Part shown: in pieces, positions 8,003-16,514 of the stretch
How positions within the stretch are numbered: the first letter of the stretch is position 1
Layout: the number at the start of each line of letters is the position of its first letter
Source of the DNA: Pseudomonadota bacterium
GTDB lineage: Bacteria > Pseudomonadota > Alphaproteobacteria > Sphingomonadales > Sphingomonadaceae
NCBI GenBank assembly: GCA_029550345.1
Contig: JAKPHK010000045.1
Location: 1-47,824 of the forward strand
Direction of reading: 5' to 3'
DNA: 47,824 nt
Notes under the pieces: generated by a model
Databases searched by the model: none
Told to the model about the DNA's origin: nothing
What the model saw: the letters and a program-made list of their open reading frames with translations, nothing else
Program-made: the position numbers and the translations under genes

Positions 8003-10497
8003 TCCTTCGCCGGCGCGATTTCACCGAGGCGGACCACGCCTTCGGCATCTGCCGGAATGGTGATAAGATAGACCGATTTCTTCGCATCGAGCATTTCAAT
8101 TCGCCACTGTCCCGGAGCGAGACCCGTGGCGCCGAAACGGCCCTGGCGGTTGGTGAACAGGGTGACCGGGGCGCGGTCCGGGTGGGCCAGCTCGGTCGCC
8201 CGGCCCGAAACCAGCGACACCGGCTGACCATCGATATCGAGCATCACGCCCATCGCGGTGACGTGATAATCCAACCCTACTTCAAGAACATAGCCGCTGC
8301 GATAGCCCGGGAACAGGCGGTAGGAGCCCTGCCCGATATCGACCCCGCTCGGCGCGCCTTCGGCATCGATGGTAACCACCCGTTCGGAATAGGACGAAAG
8401 GTTGGGCATCGTTGCATCGCCCATCGTCCCGGTGTTCGCGGTATATCCGAACGGCGTCGGATCGACCACGACATTGGCCTTCTTCAGGCTGGCGTGCGGT
8501 TTGACGATCGCGAAGCTGTCATAGATCGGCCGTCCGATCGAAACCTCACCCCCGGCCAGCGCGATCGAGGTGCCCAGACGGAAGCTGGTCCGCTGGCTGG
8601 TGCTGTCCCCGAAGTCGCCGGCAAAGGTGCCGTAATGGCTGATCCCCAGCTCGGCCCGGTTGGTAAAGTAGTTGGCGTTGAAGCCCAGGCTCGATCCGAA
8701 ATCGGAACGCTCGGCATCGGCCGTCACGTTATAGCTGCCAACCCCGGTGCCGTGCATCGACTGATAGGACAGCCGGGCGCGGTTATCGCGGGTGTCATAA
8801 TCGGCGCGAACGCTTGTGGTTCGTCCGAACCGGACCGTCAGCGTCACGAACCCGCTGAATTCATCACCGCGGGTGTCCTCGGTATAGCGCGCCTCGGCGC
8901 TCAGCGTGGCCCGCGGCGTGATCCGCCAGCCGCTGCTCAGCGTATAGGAATGGACATCCGGATTTATCCCGCGGCCCTTCGAATAGCGCGCATTGGCGCC
9001 CATGTAGAAGTCCGGGCTGAAGGCATGGGTATAACCGCCGCCCAGCTCGTAATCATACTGGTTGTCCGCCAGGAAGAAGGTGACCGGCGCAAACCTGCGG
9101 CTGCGGTGTTCGAAGAACAGGTTGAAGGTATCGGCCTGCCCGTCGCGGTGCTGGATCAGCCGCTGGAAGGTCGCCTGAACGGCAAAACCATCGCCGTAAC
9201 CCTTGGTGCTGCTGTAGGCGAGATGGGTGCCGAACGAGCCGATCGGCGTGCCGAACATTGCCTCCACACCGGCCATCTGGATCTGATCGTCGGCCTGCAC
9301 GTTCGCGCCCAGGGTCAGGCCATCGCTGATCCCGCGGCGGTAGAAGCCGCTGACCACCCATTGGTCCTGATAGATCGGCCCATCCGCGCCCAGCGGCGCC
9401 TTCACCCCGAAATAGAGCCCGAATTCATCGATCCCCTTGGCCAGCTGGGTCTGGTCCAGAAAGACATTGAACCGCAAGACTTCGGTCCGGCCGGTATCAT
9501 CCAGCACGTTCAGCCGGATGTCGTTGCCGCCCTGGGCAAAGGGAAAATCGCGCAGATTGTAGTTGCCAGGGGCCAATTGCAGGCGGCGGACCTGCTGCCC
9601 GTTGACGATCACCTCAACAGTCGAAGGCCGGTCGAGCCGGAAGGTCCGATCGCCGCGCGGACGGATGATCTGCTGCGGATTGAGCACCGAATGCGACCGC
9701 AGCACCGAAATCCCGGCCATATCGGGCGCGGCCTGGAACCCACGCGCCTGCGATTCAAGATCGCCGAAGGTGAAACGCAGCAGGTTCTTGGTGTCATCGA
9801 AGACGACCCGCGAACCAAGCCGCTGGAAATCGGCCCCGCTTGAACCGGGGATATAGATCGCATCAGTCTCGATCACCGGCAGCCGAAGCCGCACGGCAGC
9901 GTTGAGCAGGAACACCGGCTCCTGAAAGCCCGTGGCGGCGCCGTCTTCGTAGAGATCAACCGAGCCGCGAATGTTGAGATAGGCGCTGTATGGCGCCGCA
10001 GCGACATAGCTACCGACCGAGGCGCGATCGAGCGCTGAAACCGAAACCCGGCGCGCCGCCCGCTTTTCCACCGGGATGGTGAAAACCAGCTCAAGGCTGC
10101 GCGGGTTATAGGCCACCTCGATCCCGGTTCCGGCGAAATCGCCGGGACCGATCGTGGTCTTGCCGGTAAAGCTGCCGCGCAGCGCGGTCATCACGTCCGG
10201 CGACAGCAGCGGTTCGAGCAATTGCAACGTCCGCTCGGCCGGGAACGACAGGCTGTCATCCGCACCGATCGTCAGCGGCATATCGCCGAGATAGGCCGCG
10301 CCGTCCTTGGCCGGGACCGTCAGGATGATCGCCCGGCCGGTCGGATTGAGGCGCTGGGCCCGGGCTGCGGGCGCAGCTGGGCTGGTGGCCTGAACGGCGG
10401 CGCTGTCCGCCGCGCCGGTATCGGCATAGGCGGGTGCAGCCAGCACCGTCAGGCTGGCGCCGAGCAGATACCTGATACGATTGCCCCCGTAGGTCAT
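7999..10497 (-). CDS. Outer-membrane fimbrial usher (FimD/CsuD family)
   Basis: An 832-residue usher that forms the outer-membrane pore for pilus assembly. After a signal peptide (ending AYADTG) there is a periplasmic N-domain, then the barrel with usher motifs: RGDRTFRLDRPSTVEVIVNG and the plug-region LAPGNYNLRDFPFAQGGNDI, GLYFGVKAPLG, and many alternating strands. A C-terminal domain with GLAPGQWRIEML closes it. Length agrees with the family (about 800-850). It starts 4 bases after the chaperone stop. Recognition as an usher is strong; assignment to the archaic sigma clade rests on the surrounding spore coat U subunits. Confidence 0.95.
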   Translation of the reverse strand: MTYGGNRIRYLLGASLTVLAAPAYADTGAADSAAVQATSPAAPAARAQRLNPTGRAIILTVPAKDGAAYLGDMPLTIGADDSLSFPAERTLQLLEPLLSPDVMTALRGSFTGKTTIGPGDFAGTGIEVAYNPRSLELVFTIPVEKRAARRVSVSALDRASVGSYVAAAPYSAYLNIRGSVDLYEDGAATGFQEPVFLLNAAVRLRLPVIETDAIYIPGSSGADFQRLGSRVVFDDTKNLLRFTFGDLESQARGFQAAPDMAGISVLRSHSVLNPQQIIRPRGDRTFRLDRPSTVEVIVNGQQVRRLQLAPGNYNLRDFPFAQGGNDIRLNVLDDTGRTEVLRFNVFLDQTQLAKGIDEFGLYFGVKAPLGADGPIYQDQWVVSGFYRRGISDGLTLGANVQADDQIQMAGVEAMFGTPIGSFGTHLAYSSTKGYGDGFAVQATFQRLIQHRDGQADTFNLFFEHRSRRFAPVTFFLADNQYDYELGGGYTHAFSPDFYMGANARYSKGRGINPDVHSYTLSSGWRITPRATLSAEARYTEDTRGDEFSGFVTLTVRFGRTTSVRADYDTRDNRARLSYQSMHGTGVGSYNVTADAERSDFGSSLGFNANYFTNRAELGISHYGTFAGDFGDSTSQRTSFRLGTSIALAGGEVSIGRPIYDSFAIVKPHASLKKANVVVDPTPFGYTANTGTMGDATMPNLSSYSERVVTIDAEGAPSGVDIGQGSYRLFPGYRSGYVLEVGLDYHVTAMGVMLDIDGQPVSLVSGRATELAHPDRAPVTLFTNRQGRFGATGLAPGQWRIEMLDAKKSVYLITIPADAEGVVRLGEIAPAKE

Positions 10498-10500
10498 GGT

Positions 10501-11250
10501 TCAGTTATCGAGCGAAAAGCTCGCCTCCACGGTTCCTTCGGCAGTGGGCAGTTCCACCGGCATCGTCACTTTGCGGGTCTGTCCGCCGCCGATCAGACCA
10601 AAGCCCATGGTCTGCTGGATTTCGGCACCGGAAAAGGTCTTGGCATATACCTGCTTGCCGGCGGCATCCTTGGCCACGATCCGCAGGCTGCCATTGGCGA
10701 GGTAGCCGTGCGCGGGCGATTCATTGGTAACGGTCAGCACCGGCACGGGCTTGCCCGCGGCATTGGTGCCGATCGCGGCGGTCTGCACCGAAATCTTCGG
10801 CTTCACACCCGCAGGCGCGATCGAGACCAGCACCTGGAAGTTATAGAGAATCTGGATCGCCGACTGGCCTTCGGGCAGCTTGACCGGCAGCTGTGCCACG
10901 GTGACGTAATAGTGCTTTGAACGGGCCAGCGCCGGATCGCCGACATACTGGATGCGGAAGGTCTGGGTCTGGCCCGGTTCGATGATCGCCTGCGGCGGGA
11001 AGACCAGCAGATCGCCCGGATCCTTGCCAGTCTGCTTGACCCCATCGGGGGTCAGTTCCAGTTCCTGCACGGTCAGTTCGACCGGCAGCGGCGTGGCGAA
11101 GGTGTTTTCCACCGTCACCACCTGGGTCATCTCGCGCCCAGCGGTCTGCAGGTCGATCACCACCGGCTGCACGGTCATCGCGCTGGCCGCCTGGGCCGGC
11201 AGCAGGGCCGCACAAAACATGGTTAACGCGTGCTTCAGGCGTGATTTCAC
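10501..11250 (-). CDS. Periplasmic pilus chaperone (PapD/CsuC family)
   Basis: Periplasmic immunoglobulin-fold chaperone that holds pilin subunits by donor-strand complementation. After a signal peptide (ending QAASA) the G1-type strand region appears as QTQTFRIQYVGDP followed by KHYYVTVAQLPV, and ILYNFQVLVSIAP matches family pattern. I chose the GTG at 11250 because AGGAGA ends 6 bases before it; an ATG two codons upstream (11256) has the same motif too close, and a TTG at 11289 has no ribosome site. From 11250 the protein is 249 residues, the usual size. Confidence 0.92.
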   Translation of the reverse strand: MKSRLKHALTMFCAALLPAQAASAMTVQPVVIDLQTAGREMTQVVTVENTFATPLPVELTVQELELTPDGVKQTGKDPGDLLVFPPQAIIEPGQTQTFRIQYVGDPALARSKHYYVTVAQLPVKLPEGQSAIQILYNFQVLVSIAPAGVKPKISVQTAAIGTNAAGKPVPVLTVTNESPAHGYLANGSLRIVAKDAAGKQVYAKTFSGAEIQQTMGFGLIGGGQTRKVTMPVELPTAEGTVEASFSLDN

Positions 11251-11285
11251 AGACATTCTCCTGCGGCCGTTCATGGCCTTTTTGT

Positions 11286-11867
11286 TCAACTTGCCGGCTG
11301 GACTTCGACGACGATGGAATCGCTGTATTGCCCTGCAATCAGCGGGCCACCACCCGCCGGGGTGGCGATCCGGATCACCATCTCACCCTTGCCGGGCTGA
11401 TTTGCATCGATGCTGGTATCGCGGCTCGTGGTCTGCAGCTGGGCCGACTGTCCGGCCCAGTCGATCCCGACCTGATAGGCCAGGAATTCCTGAAAACCGC
11501 CGCTGCGCCCTGCCGCGCTGCCGCCCGCGCGCAGCAGCCCGCCATTGGCGCTGCTGATCCGCACCCGGTGCGAGGCGTTGCAGACAACCGGCAGATTAAG
11601 CTCGATCGAGCTGGCGCGCGAGGTTGCATCATCCCCATCGACCAGTTCGGTGATGCTGACCTGCCCGCTCGCGCTGCCGGTAGAGGCATAGGATGCGTTC
11701 GACTGGTTGGTTACGCTCGGCGTGGAAATCACGCAGGCAACCGGCGCCACTGCGGCAAGTTCAAGCCGCTGCGAGGCGGTGGTCAGGTCCTGCGCCTGAG
11801 CCAGGCCCGGAACCGCCAGGCCCAGACCTGCCAAAGTGGCCGCGAAAAGGAAGGGCAGCTTGCGCAT
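11286..11867 (-). CDS. Spore coat U domain pilin subunit (8th in operon)
   Basis: A 193-residue secreted pilin. The signal peptide ends in LAQAQ. The mature domain has VAPVACVIS with the first conserved cysteine, LNLPVVCNASHRVRISS with the second, and ends in the strand GQYSDSIVVEVQP, which is the typical C-terminal strand of the family. It directly precedes the chaperone gene. The start shares one base with the preceding stop (TGATG), suggesting translational coupling. It and the next gene upstream are closest to each other in layout (both with LELAAVAPV/LAVTGSVPQ-type openings) and may form the tip-proximal part, like CsuA and CsuB; that is inference. Confidence 0.85.
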   Translation of the reverse strand: MRKLPFLFAATLAGLGLAVPGLAQAQDLTTASQRLELAAVAPVACVISTPSVTNQSNASYASTGSASGQVSITELVDGDDATSRASSIELNLPVVCNASHRVRISSANGGLLRAGGSAAGRSGGFQEFLAYQVGIDWAGQSAQLQTTSRDTSIDANQPGKGEMVIRIATPAGGGPLIAGQYSDSIVVEVQPAS

Positions 11868-12448
11868 CAGCGGGGCTCCAGGAAAATCCGGACGGTATCG
11901 ACGTAAGTGCCGGCCACCACCGGAGCGTCATTTTCGACGTTAGAGGCGCCTTCGGGGATCTCGATCCGCAGGTTGAGTTCGCCTGCCGCCGGGGCATCGA
12001 CGTTGATCACCCGCTGTGCGATCCGGCGGCTCTTGGCGTCGGCATCGAATGTCGCGTTGGCAACACCCCAGCTGACCTGCGCCGAATAGGGCACGGCGAA
12101 AGCAAACCCGGCGGGGGCCTGGGTGATCCGGCCATCGACCGGCCACAACCCGTTGTTGCTGCTTTCAATCCGCACCGCATGGGGAAAATTGCAGACCGCA
12201 TCAAAGCTGATCGTGGCGCTGGCCGCCTTGACGCTGAGCGTCGCGGGATCGACGAACTGGATGATCCGCAGCGTATCGCCATCCAGCCTGGCGATATTGT
12301 TGACGCTGCCCGGCTGGACCCGGCCCTGCTGCATCGCGCAGACCTGCGGCACGCTGCCGGTGACGGCAAGATCCTGGGTGGCGGTCAGGCTTTGCGCCGC
12401 TGCCGGGGCGGCGATCAGAGCCAGCGGAAGGATAAGGGTGCTGCGCAT
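11867..12448 (-). CDS. Spore coat U domain pilin subunit (7th in operon)
   Basis: A 193-residue secreted pilin with signal peptide ending AAAQS. TGSVPQVCAMQQG carries the first cysteine, ISFDAVCNFPHAVRIESSN the second, and the C-terminal strand is AGTYVDTVRIFLEPR. Spacing to the preceding gene is a single base and to the next gene one shared base. The end with LEPR instead of the usual VVVTLTP strand sets it apart from the major-pilin-like genes upstream. Confidence 0.84.
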   Translation of the reverse strand: MRSTLILPLALIAAPAAAQSLTATQDLAVTGSVPQVCAMQQGRVQPGSVNNIARLDGDTLRIIQFVDPATLSVKAASATISFDAVCNFPHAVRIESSNNGLWPVDGRITQAPAGFAFAVPYSAQVSWGVANATFDADAKSRRIAQRVINVDAPAAGELNLRIEIPEGASNVENDAPVVAGTYVDTVRIFLEPR

Positions 12449-12449
12449 A

Positions 12450-13013
12450 TCAGTTCACCGCTGCCAGTGTGACGGTAACCACCCCGCGGTAGGCATCGTC
12501 GCCAACCAGCCGCAGGGTCGATCCGCCACTGGTCGAGAAGTTGGAAATCGCCACGGTGATATCGCCGGTGAAGGCGGTGTTGCGGGTCTGGGTCGCGGCA
12601 TTGTTGGTCGCCGCCCCGGTATCGTAGCTGGCCGGCGTGGTCGTCCAGCCAGAAGCCGTCGCCAGGTAATGAACCGTGCGCGAAAAGCCCGAAGGCGGGG
12701 TCGAAACATAGTTCTGCGCTTCAAGCGGAGTGGCGCTGACTGTGATCGAACTGCGCGACGTGCAGTAGGAGCCGAGCAGCACCTTGTCCGGCGCAGCCAG
12801 GTCGGTCCTGAGCTGGCCGGTGGTCAGATCGACCAGCACGCCCAGATCGAACGTGCCATCACCGCTCAGCGTTCCGCCAAAGCACATCGCCGGAACCGTG
12901 CCGACGATCCCCACGGTCTTGCTGTCGGTATCCCCAGCAACAGTCTGGGCCTGGGCCAGGCTCGGCAAGGCCAGAGCCAGGGCGGCGGTCAGGAAGGCTG
13001 CGTTGCGGCGCAT
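12450..13013 (-). CDS. Spore coat U domain pilin subunit (6th in operon)
   Basis: A 187-residue secreted pilin, signal peptide ending AQAQT. VGIVGTVPAMCFGG holds the first cysteine, LLGSYCTSRSSITVSATPL the second, and the end is YRGVVTVTLAAVN. It shares with the four genes upstream the pattern of short paralogues with a serine/threonine-rich middle, FSRTVHYLATAS, and a glycine-rich stretch before the last strand. One of five near-tandem paralogues (12.45-15.35 kb). Confidence 0.83.
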   Translation of the reverse strand: MRRNAAFLTAALALALPSLAQAQTVAGDTDSKTVGIVGTVPAMCFGGTLSGDGTFDLGVLVDLTTGQLRTDLAAPDKVLLGSYCTSRSSITVSATPLEAQNYVSTPPSGFSRTVHYLATASGWTTTPASYDTGAATNNAATQTRNTAFTGDITVAISNFSTSGGSTLRLVGDDAYRGVVTVTLAAVN

Positions 13014-13015
13014 CG

Positions 13016-13594
13016 TCAGTATTCCTCGCTCGGGATTGCGGCCGGACCCAGGGTCACGACCACCGTCCCGCTGTAATTCCCCGCCACCAGGATCAGATCG
13101 CCGGGTGCGGTGAAGGCCGAAAGGGTCAGGGTGATGTCGGCCACCTTGGGCAGCGGCTGGGTTGCCCCGGTGCCATTCGCCGTCGGCGAGCTGCCATCGC
13201 GCAGCGCCGCCGTGGTGGCGCTACTGGCTCCGCTGGCCCAGTTGCTGGCCGAGGCGGTATAGTTGACCGCCCGGCTGAACCCGGCCTGCGGCGACGAGGT
13301 ATCGTCCGAAGTCAGGGCCGTGGCGGTGACGGTGACGACCGACCCGGCGAAGTTGCAATAACTGCCGGGCAGGGTCACGGTCTGGGTCGGGATCACCGCA
13401 ATCCGGCCGGCCCGGATCCCGGAACTGGCCGAAAGCTGCCCCAGATCGACCAGTGCCGGGTTGGGATCGCCGAGGATGCAGACCGGACGCACCGACCCTT
13501 CCACCGCAACCGTACCGGTTTCGGTGGTCTGCGCCATCGCCGCAGCCGGGAAGGCCGCTATCGCGATCAGTGCAAGGCCAGGTTTCCAGTTCAT
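13016..13594 (-). CDS. Spore coat U domain pilin subunit (5th in operon)
   Basis: A 192-residue secreted pilin counted from ATG 13594 (MNWKPGL), which I prefer to ATG 13603 or the TTG at 13621 because AGGGATGT lies about 9 bases before it and the signal peptide starts there. Signal peptide ends AMAQT. The mature domain has VEGSVRPVCILGDPNPALVDLG, then GSYCNFAGSVVTVTATAL, GFSRAVNYTASA and the end YSGTVVVTLGPAA. The last residues (IPSEEY) extend past the usual strand. Confidence 0.82.
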   Translation of the reverse strand: MNWKPGLALIAIAAFPAAAMAQTTETGTVAVEGSVRPVCILGDPNPALVDLGQLSASSGIRAGRIAVIPTQTVTLPGSYCNFAGSVVTVTATALTSDDTSSPQAGFSRAVNYTASASNWASGASSATTAALRDGSSPTANGTGATQPLPKVADITLTLSAFTAPGDLILVAGNYSGTVVVTLGPAAIPSEEY

Positions 13595-13617
13595 TCTCGA
13601 CATCCCTGTCCGTTCAA

Positions 13618-14148
13618 TCAATTCGGAGCGACCGTCGGGGTCAGCGTGACCACGACATTGCCGCTATAGGCACCCGCGACCATCAGCCCGTTGGTGGGCG
13701 ATGAGGCAGACGAAAGCGTGACCACGATGTCACCGCTGAACAGCCCCACGGAAGAGGCCGAACCGGCTCCGGCGGTCAGGCTGGTATCGCTGGCGCTGAT
13801 CGCCCCGGTCACCGCCGTGGCGGTATAATCGACCCGGTTGTCGAACCCGGTCGGCGCCGCGGTGGTGGTGGTCAGTTCAGTGGTCGTCACGGTCATCGTC
13901 GCGGCGGTGTTGTTGCACCATCCGTTCAGCGTCTCGTTACGGCCATTGACCTTGCTCACGTCGAGCTTGCCGGTGCTGGTCAGCGAAAGCTCACCCAGCG
14001 AGATGGTCTTGCTCGGGATCGTGAACATGCAGCGCCCCAGCACCGACCCGTCGATCGTGACGGTCCCGGTTGCTTCCCCGGTGGTCTGGGCCAGCGCGGG
14101 GCTGGCAGCCAGAAGCACCGGAGCGGCAAGGATCAGGAACTTTTTCAT
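13618..14148 (-). CDS. Spore coat U domain pilin subunit (4th in operon)
   Basis: A 176-residue secreted pilin. The start at ATG 14148 (MKKFLIL) is fixed by AGGAGA six bases upstream; in-frame codons further upstream overlap the preceding gene and lack a signal peptide. Signal peptide ends ALAQT. VTIDGSVLGRCMFTI and NGWCNNTAATMTVTT carry the cysteines, GFDNRVDYTATA matches its paralogues, and it ends YSGNVVVTLTPTVAPN. The shortest of the tandem paralogues. Confidence 0.83.
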   Translation of the reverse strand: MKKFLILAAPVLLAASPALAQTTGEATGTVTIDGSVLGRCMFTIPSKTISLGELSLTSTGKLDVSKVNGRNETLNGWCNNTAATMTVTTTELTTTTAAPTGFDNRVDYTATAVTGAISASDTSLTAGAGSASSVGLFSGDIVVTLSSASSPTNGLMVAGAYSGNVVVTLTPTVAPN

Positions 14149-14173
14149 CCCGGATTCTCCTGGATCGAAGCCG

Positions 14174-14755
14174 TTACGGGGTGATCGTGACGACGATCTG
14201 GCCCGAGTACGAACCCGCAACAAGCTGCGAATCGGTGCCCAGGGTGCGCCAGTTGCTGGTTGCGATGATCACGTTCGGACCGGCAGCGGCCAGACGATCA
14301 CCCAGGGCGGTCGGGCCCGAAGCGGCAGCGTTGCTGTCATTCGGATAGACCGTCGAGGACGAAACCTTGTTGACGGTCACGTCGGCCTGGTAGTGGATCG
14401 TGTTGGTGTAGCCCGAACCCGAGACGGTCGGCACCGCGGTGTTCACCAGCGGATCGGCATTGACCGTGATGGTGGGGTTGGCGGTGGTGCAGACCACGTG
14501 CGCGTTCTGGGCGCCGGCCGCCACGGTGTTGAAATCGTTCGACAGGCTGGCGCTGGTGCGCAGCGTTCCGTCCGACTGCGACAGTTCGCCGAGGTTCACC
14601 GTGGTGCCCCAGGTGCCCGAGGTGCCGCTACCGGTCAGAACGGAGCACTTGTTGCCGACGGTGCCGTTGATGATGACGGTGCCGGTGGCGTTCTGGGCCA
14701 GGGCCGGACCGGCGATCAGCATCGCGGGAACGGCGAGGATCATGAGCTTGCGCAT
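14174..14755 (-). CDS. Spore coat U domain pilin subunit (3rd in operon)
   Basis: A 193-residue secreted pilin, signal peptide ending ALAQN, GAGT-type ribosome site before ATG 14755 (AAGGAGTAATACAG upstream). IINGTVGNKCSVLTG and NAHVVCTTANPTITVN hold the cysteines; YTNTIHYQADV and the end YSGQIVVTITP match the paralogues. Closest in layout to the next gene upstream (YTGRVHYTST, YSSTILITVSP), which suggests a recent duplication. Confidence 0.83.
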   Translation of the reverse strand: MRKLMILAVPAMLIAGPALAQNATGTVIINGTVGNKCSVLTGSGTSGTWGTTVNLGELSQSDGTLRTSASLSNDFNTVAAGAQNAHVVCTTANPTITVNADPLVNTAVPTVSGSGYTNTIHYQADVTVNKVSSSTVYPNDSNAAASGPTALGDRLAAAGPNVIIATSNWRTLGTDSQLVAGSYSGQIVVTITP

Positions 14756-14784
14756 CTGTATTACTCCTTGCGAATTGTGTGCGA

Positions 14785-15345
14785 TCAGACCGGCGAAACG
14801 GTGATCAGGATGGTGCTGCTGTAGTTGCCCGACTTGAGCACATCACCGCTGTTGGTGGTGGTGCCGTTCGAAACCGTGACGGTCAGGTTGTTCGTTGCGT
14901 TCTGCAGGCGGCCGCCCAGCGCGGTGGTGGTCGCCGCGGGAAGTACGTCGGCCGTGGTATAAACAGCGCTGGCGGTGCCGCCGCTGGCCTTGTTGGCGGT
15001 CAGGGTCGAGGTGTAGTGAACCCGACCGGTGTAACCGCCGCCGGTGGTGCTGTCGGTGCTGTTGTTGAGTGCATCCGAAGACACCGTGATGTTCACGTTG
15101 GCGCTGGTGCAGATCACCGAGAACGAGCGCGAAAGCCCGCCGACGTTGGCCGAAAAGGTGCTGTTGATCAGGCCTGCCGAAGTGGCCAGATCACCCAGGT
15201 CAATGGCGCCGGCAATCGGCGTCTGGGCGGTGCACTTGCCGCCGACCCAACCGGTCACGGCGACCGAACCAGAAGCGCTCTGCGCCATCGCTGGGGTAGC
15301 TGCCATGGCAGCTGCGGCCATCGCGATATAGGCAATCTTCTTCAT
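14785..15345 (-). CDS. Spore coat U domain pilin subunit (2nd in operon)
   Basis: A 186-residue secreted pilin. ATG 15345 (MKKIAYIAM) is supported by GAGGA seven bases upstream and by the signal peptide (ending AMAQS). VTGWVGGKCTAQTPI and FSVICTSANVNITVSSD carry the cysteines; the end is YSSTILITVSPV. Position near the operon start is where a major shaft pilin would be expected, but this cannot be decided from sequence alone. Confidence 0.83.
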   Translation of the reverse strand: MKKIAYIAMAAAAMAATPAMAQSASGSVAVTGWVGGKCTAQTPIAGAIDLGDLATSAGLINSTFSANVGGLSRSFSVICTSANVNITVSSDALNNSTDSTTGGGYTGRVHYTSTLTANKASGGTASAVYTTADVLPAATTTALGGRLQNATNNLTVTVSNGTTTNSGDVLKSGNYSSTILITVSPV

Positions 15346-15401
15346 CGTTTCGTCCTCACATCGTGCCGGTAATCCGGCGGTTGGTGTCAATTCCCGTCCC
15401 C

Positions 15402-16070
15402 TTACGAGGCGGGTGAAATCGTCACGACCAGCGTATCGTTGTAGGTTCCCTCAACCAGCACATCGGTGCCCGAATAGGCCGGTGCGGAAACGGTCATCTT
15501 CGATCCCGAAAGACCGAAGGAGCGCGGCACCAGCAGACCGTTGGCGGTGCTGGCGGCGCCTTCAAAATCACAGGGCGTGCTCCCCGCGGCCTGGTCGATC
15601 TCGGCGACCGGACAACTTGCGGTGACCGTGCCCGTCGCAAAGCCGGTGTCCCACGGAAGGGTCAGCGCGACGTCATAGGGCGCCTTGGTGGCATAACCGG
15701 TTGCGCCAGCAGCTGCTGTCTTGAGCGCGCCGTTCTGCGAAGAAACCGCAATCCGCCAGGGTGCGGTGCATTCGACGGTGAAGGGCACATCCTGGGTCCA
15801 GGCGGAAACGTCGATCTGCCCGGCATTGACCGTGCCAGACGGCGCTGCGCCGGTGGCAAAGCCGCAGGTCCCGCCGATCGATGCCTTGACGTCGATCGTC
15901 ATCACGGCCTGCTGCGGACCGGGGAAACTGTATCCGGTCAGCGCCGGATCATAGTAATAGGCGGTAATCGGCGCAGTTGACGCGGCGGCGGGCTGGGCCA
16001 GGGCAAAAGCCGCAAGCGCAGCGGTGGCACAACGCGCCATCCAGCCAGCAATGTCACGACTTTCAACCAT
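15402..16070 (-). CDS. Spore coat U domain protein (1st gene of pilus operon)
   Basis: A 222-residue secreted protein counted from ATG 16070, with GGAG eight bases upstream; a GTG at 16085 is possible and ATG 16040 would give a shorter leader. The signal peptide ends in PAAAS. It is longer than the other pilins and has four cysteines (GGTCGFATG, FTVECTAPW, TASCPVAE, STPCDFEG), so a second disulfide is likely. The end EGTYNDTLVVTISPAS is the family's last strand. An extra, distinct subunit at the head of the operon. Confidence 0.8.
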   Translation of the reverse strand: MVESRDIAGWMARCATAALAAFALAQPAAASTAPITAYYYDPALTGYSFPGPQQAVMTIDVKASIGGTCGFATGAAPSGTVNAGQIDVSAWTQDVPFTVECTAPWRIAVSSQNGALKTAAAGATGYATKAPYDVALTLPWDTGFATGTVTASCPVAEIDQAAGSTPCDFEGAASTANGLLVPRSFGLSGSKMTVSAPAYSGTDVLVEGTYNDTLVVTISPAS

Positions 16071-16514
16071 CAAACCACTCCACACGGCAAACCGACCCGG
16101 GAATCCCGGCTCAAGCGCTTCCGAATTTCGATGCGGCCCAATGTTTGGAGGCTTCTGCGGAATCAGTGTCCCGACAGGCCTTTTGTTGCGCCGTCAGGTT
16201 AACGCAAGGATGGGGGGGGGGATGCCAAGAAGAATCTTTTTCGCGGTATCCGTTAACCATCATTGACAGCCGATGCCGCGATGTTTCCCTCGCTACCCGA
16301 CTGTTTTTCAGTCATTTATCGGCAGCATCACCACGGCGCTCAATCTTCATCAAGCTTGAGGTAACTGGTTAATGCAAAAGACTAATGCCCACGCCGTTGC
16401 GAATCTGCAACGCCGACTCGGGGACGACTCGATTGGCAATCGCAATCGATTCCCTTCTCCTTGAGATGTGCCCCCGCACTTGCCGATTCGAACCTGTTGT
16501 GAAACACGCTGACA
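16071..16514. other. Intergenic region between pilus operon and lycopene-cyclase-like gene
   Basis: About 440 bases between divergent genes, presumably holding both promoters. No convincing -35/-10 pair was found. Visible structure: a run of ten G (16212-16221), the short palindrome TAACTGGTTA near 16362, and the hairpin CGTTGC-6-GCAACG at 16395-16412. Confidence 0.5.
16212..16221. repeat. Ten-base G homopolymer upstream of pilus operon
   Basis: Ten consecutive G on the plus strand, about 140 bases upstream of the first pilus gene. Homopolymers of this length outside genes can change length by slipped-strand mispairing and vary promoter spacing; whether that occurs here is unknown. Confidence 0.9.

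Noticed and set aside
8182..9843. Long plus-strand frame (553 codons) opposite the usher
   Set aside because: Composition is typical of an antisense shadow of a GC-rich gene; the usher on the minus strand is well supported.
16395..16412. Hairpin CGTTGC-6-GCAACG as a terminator
   Set aside because: No T run follows on either strand and it lies upstream of genes on both sides; kept only as unexplained structure.
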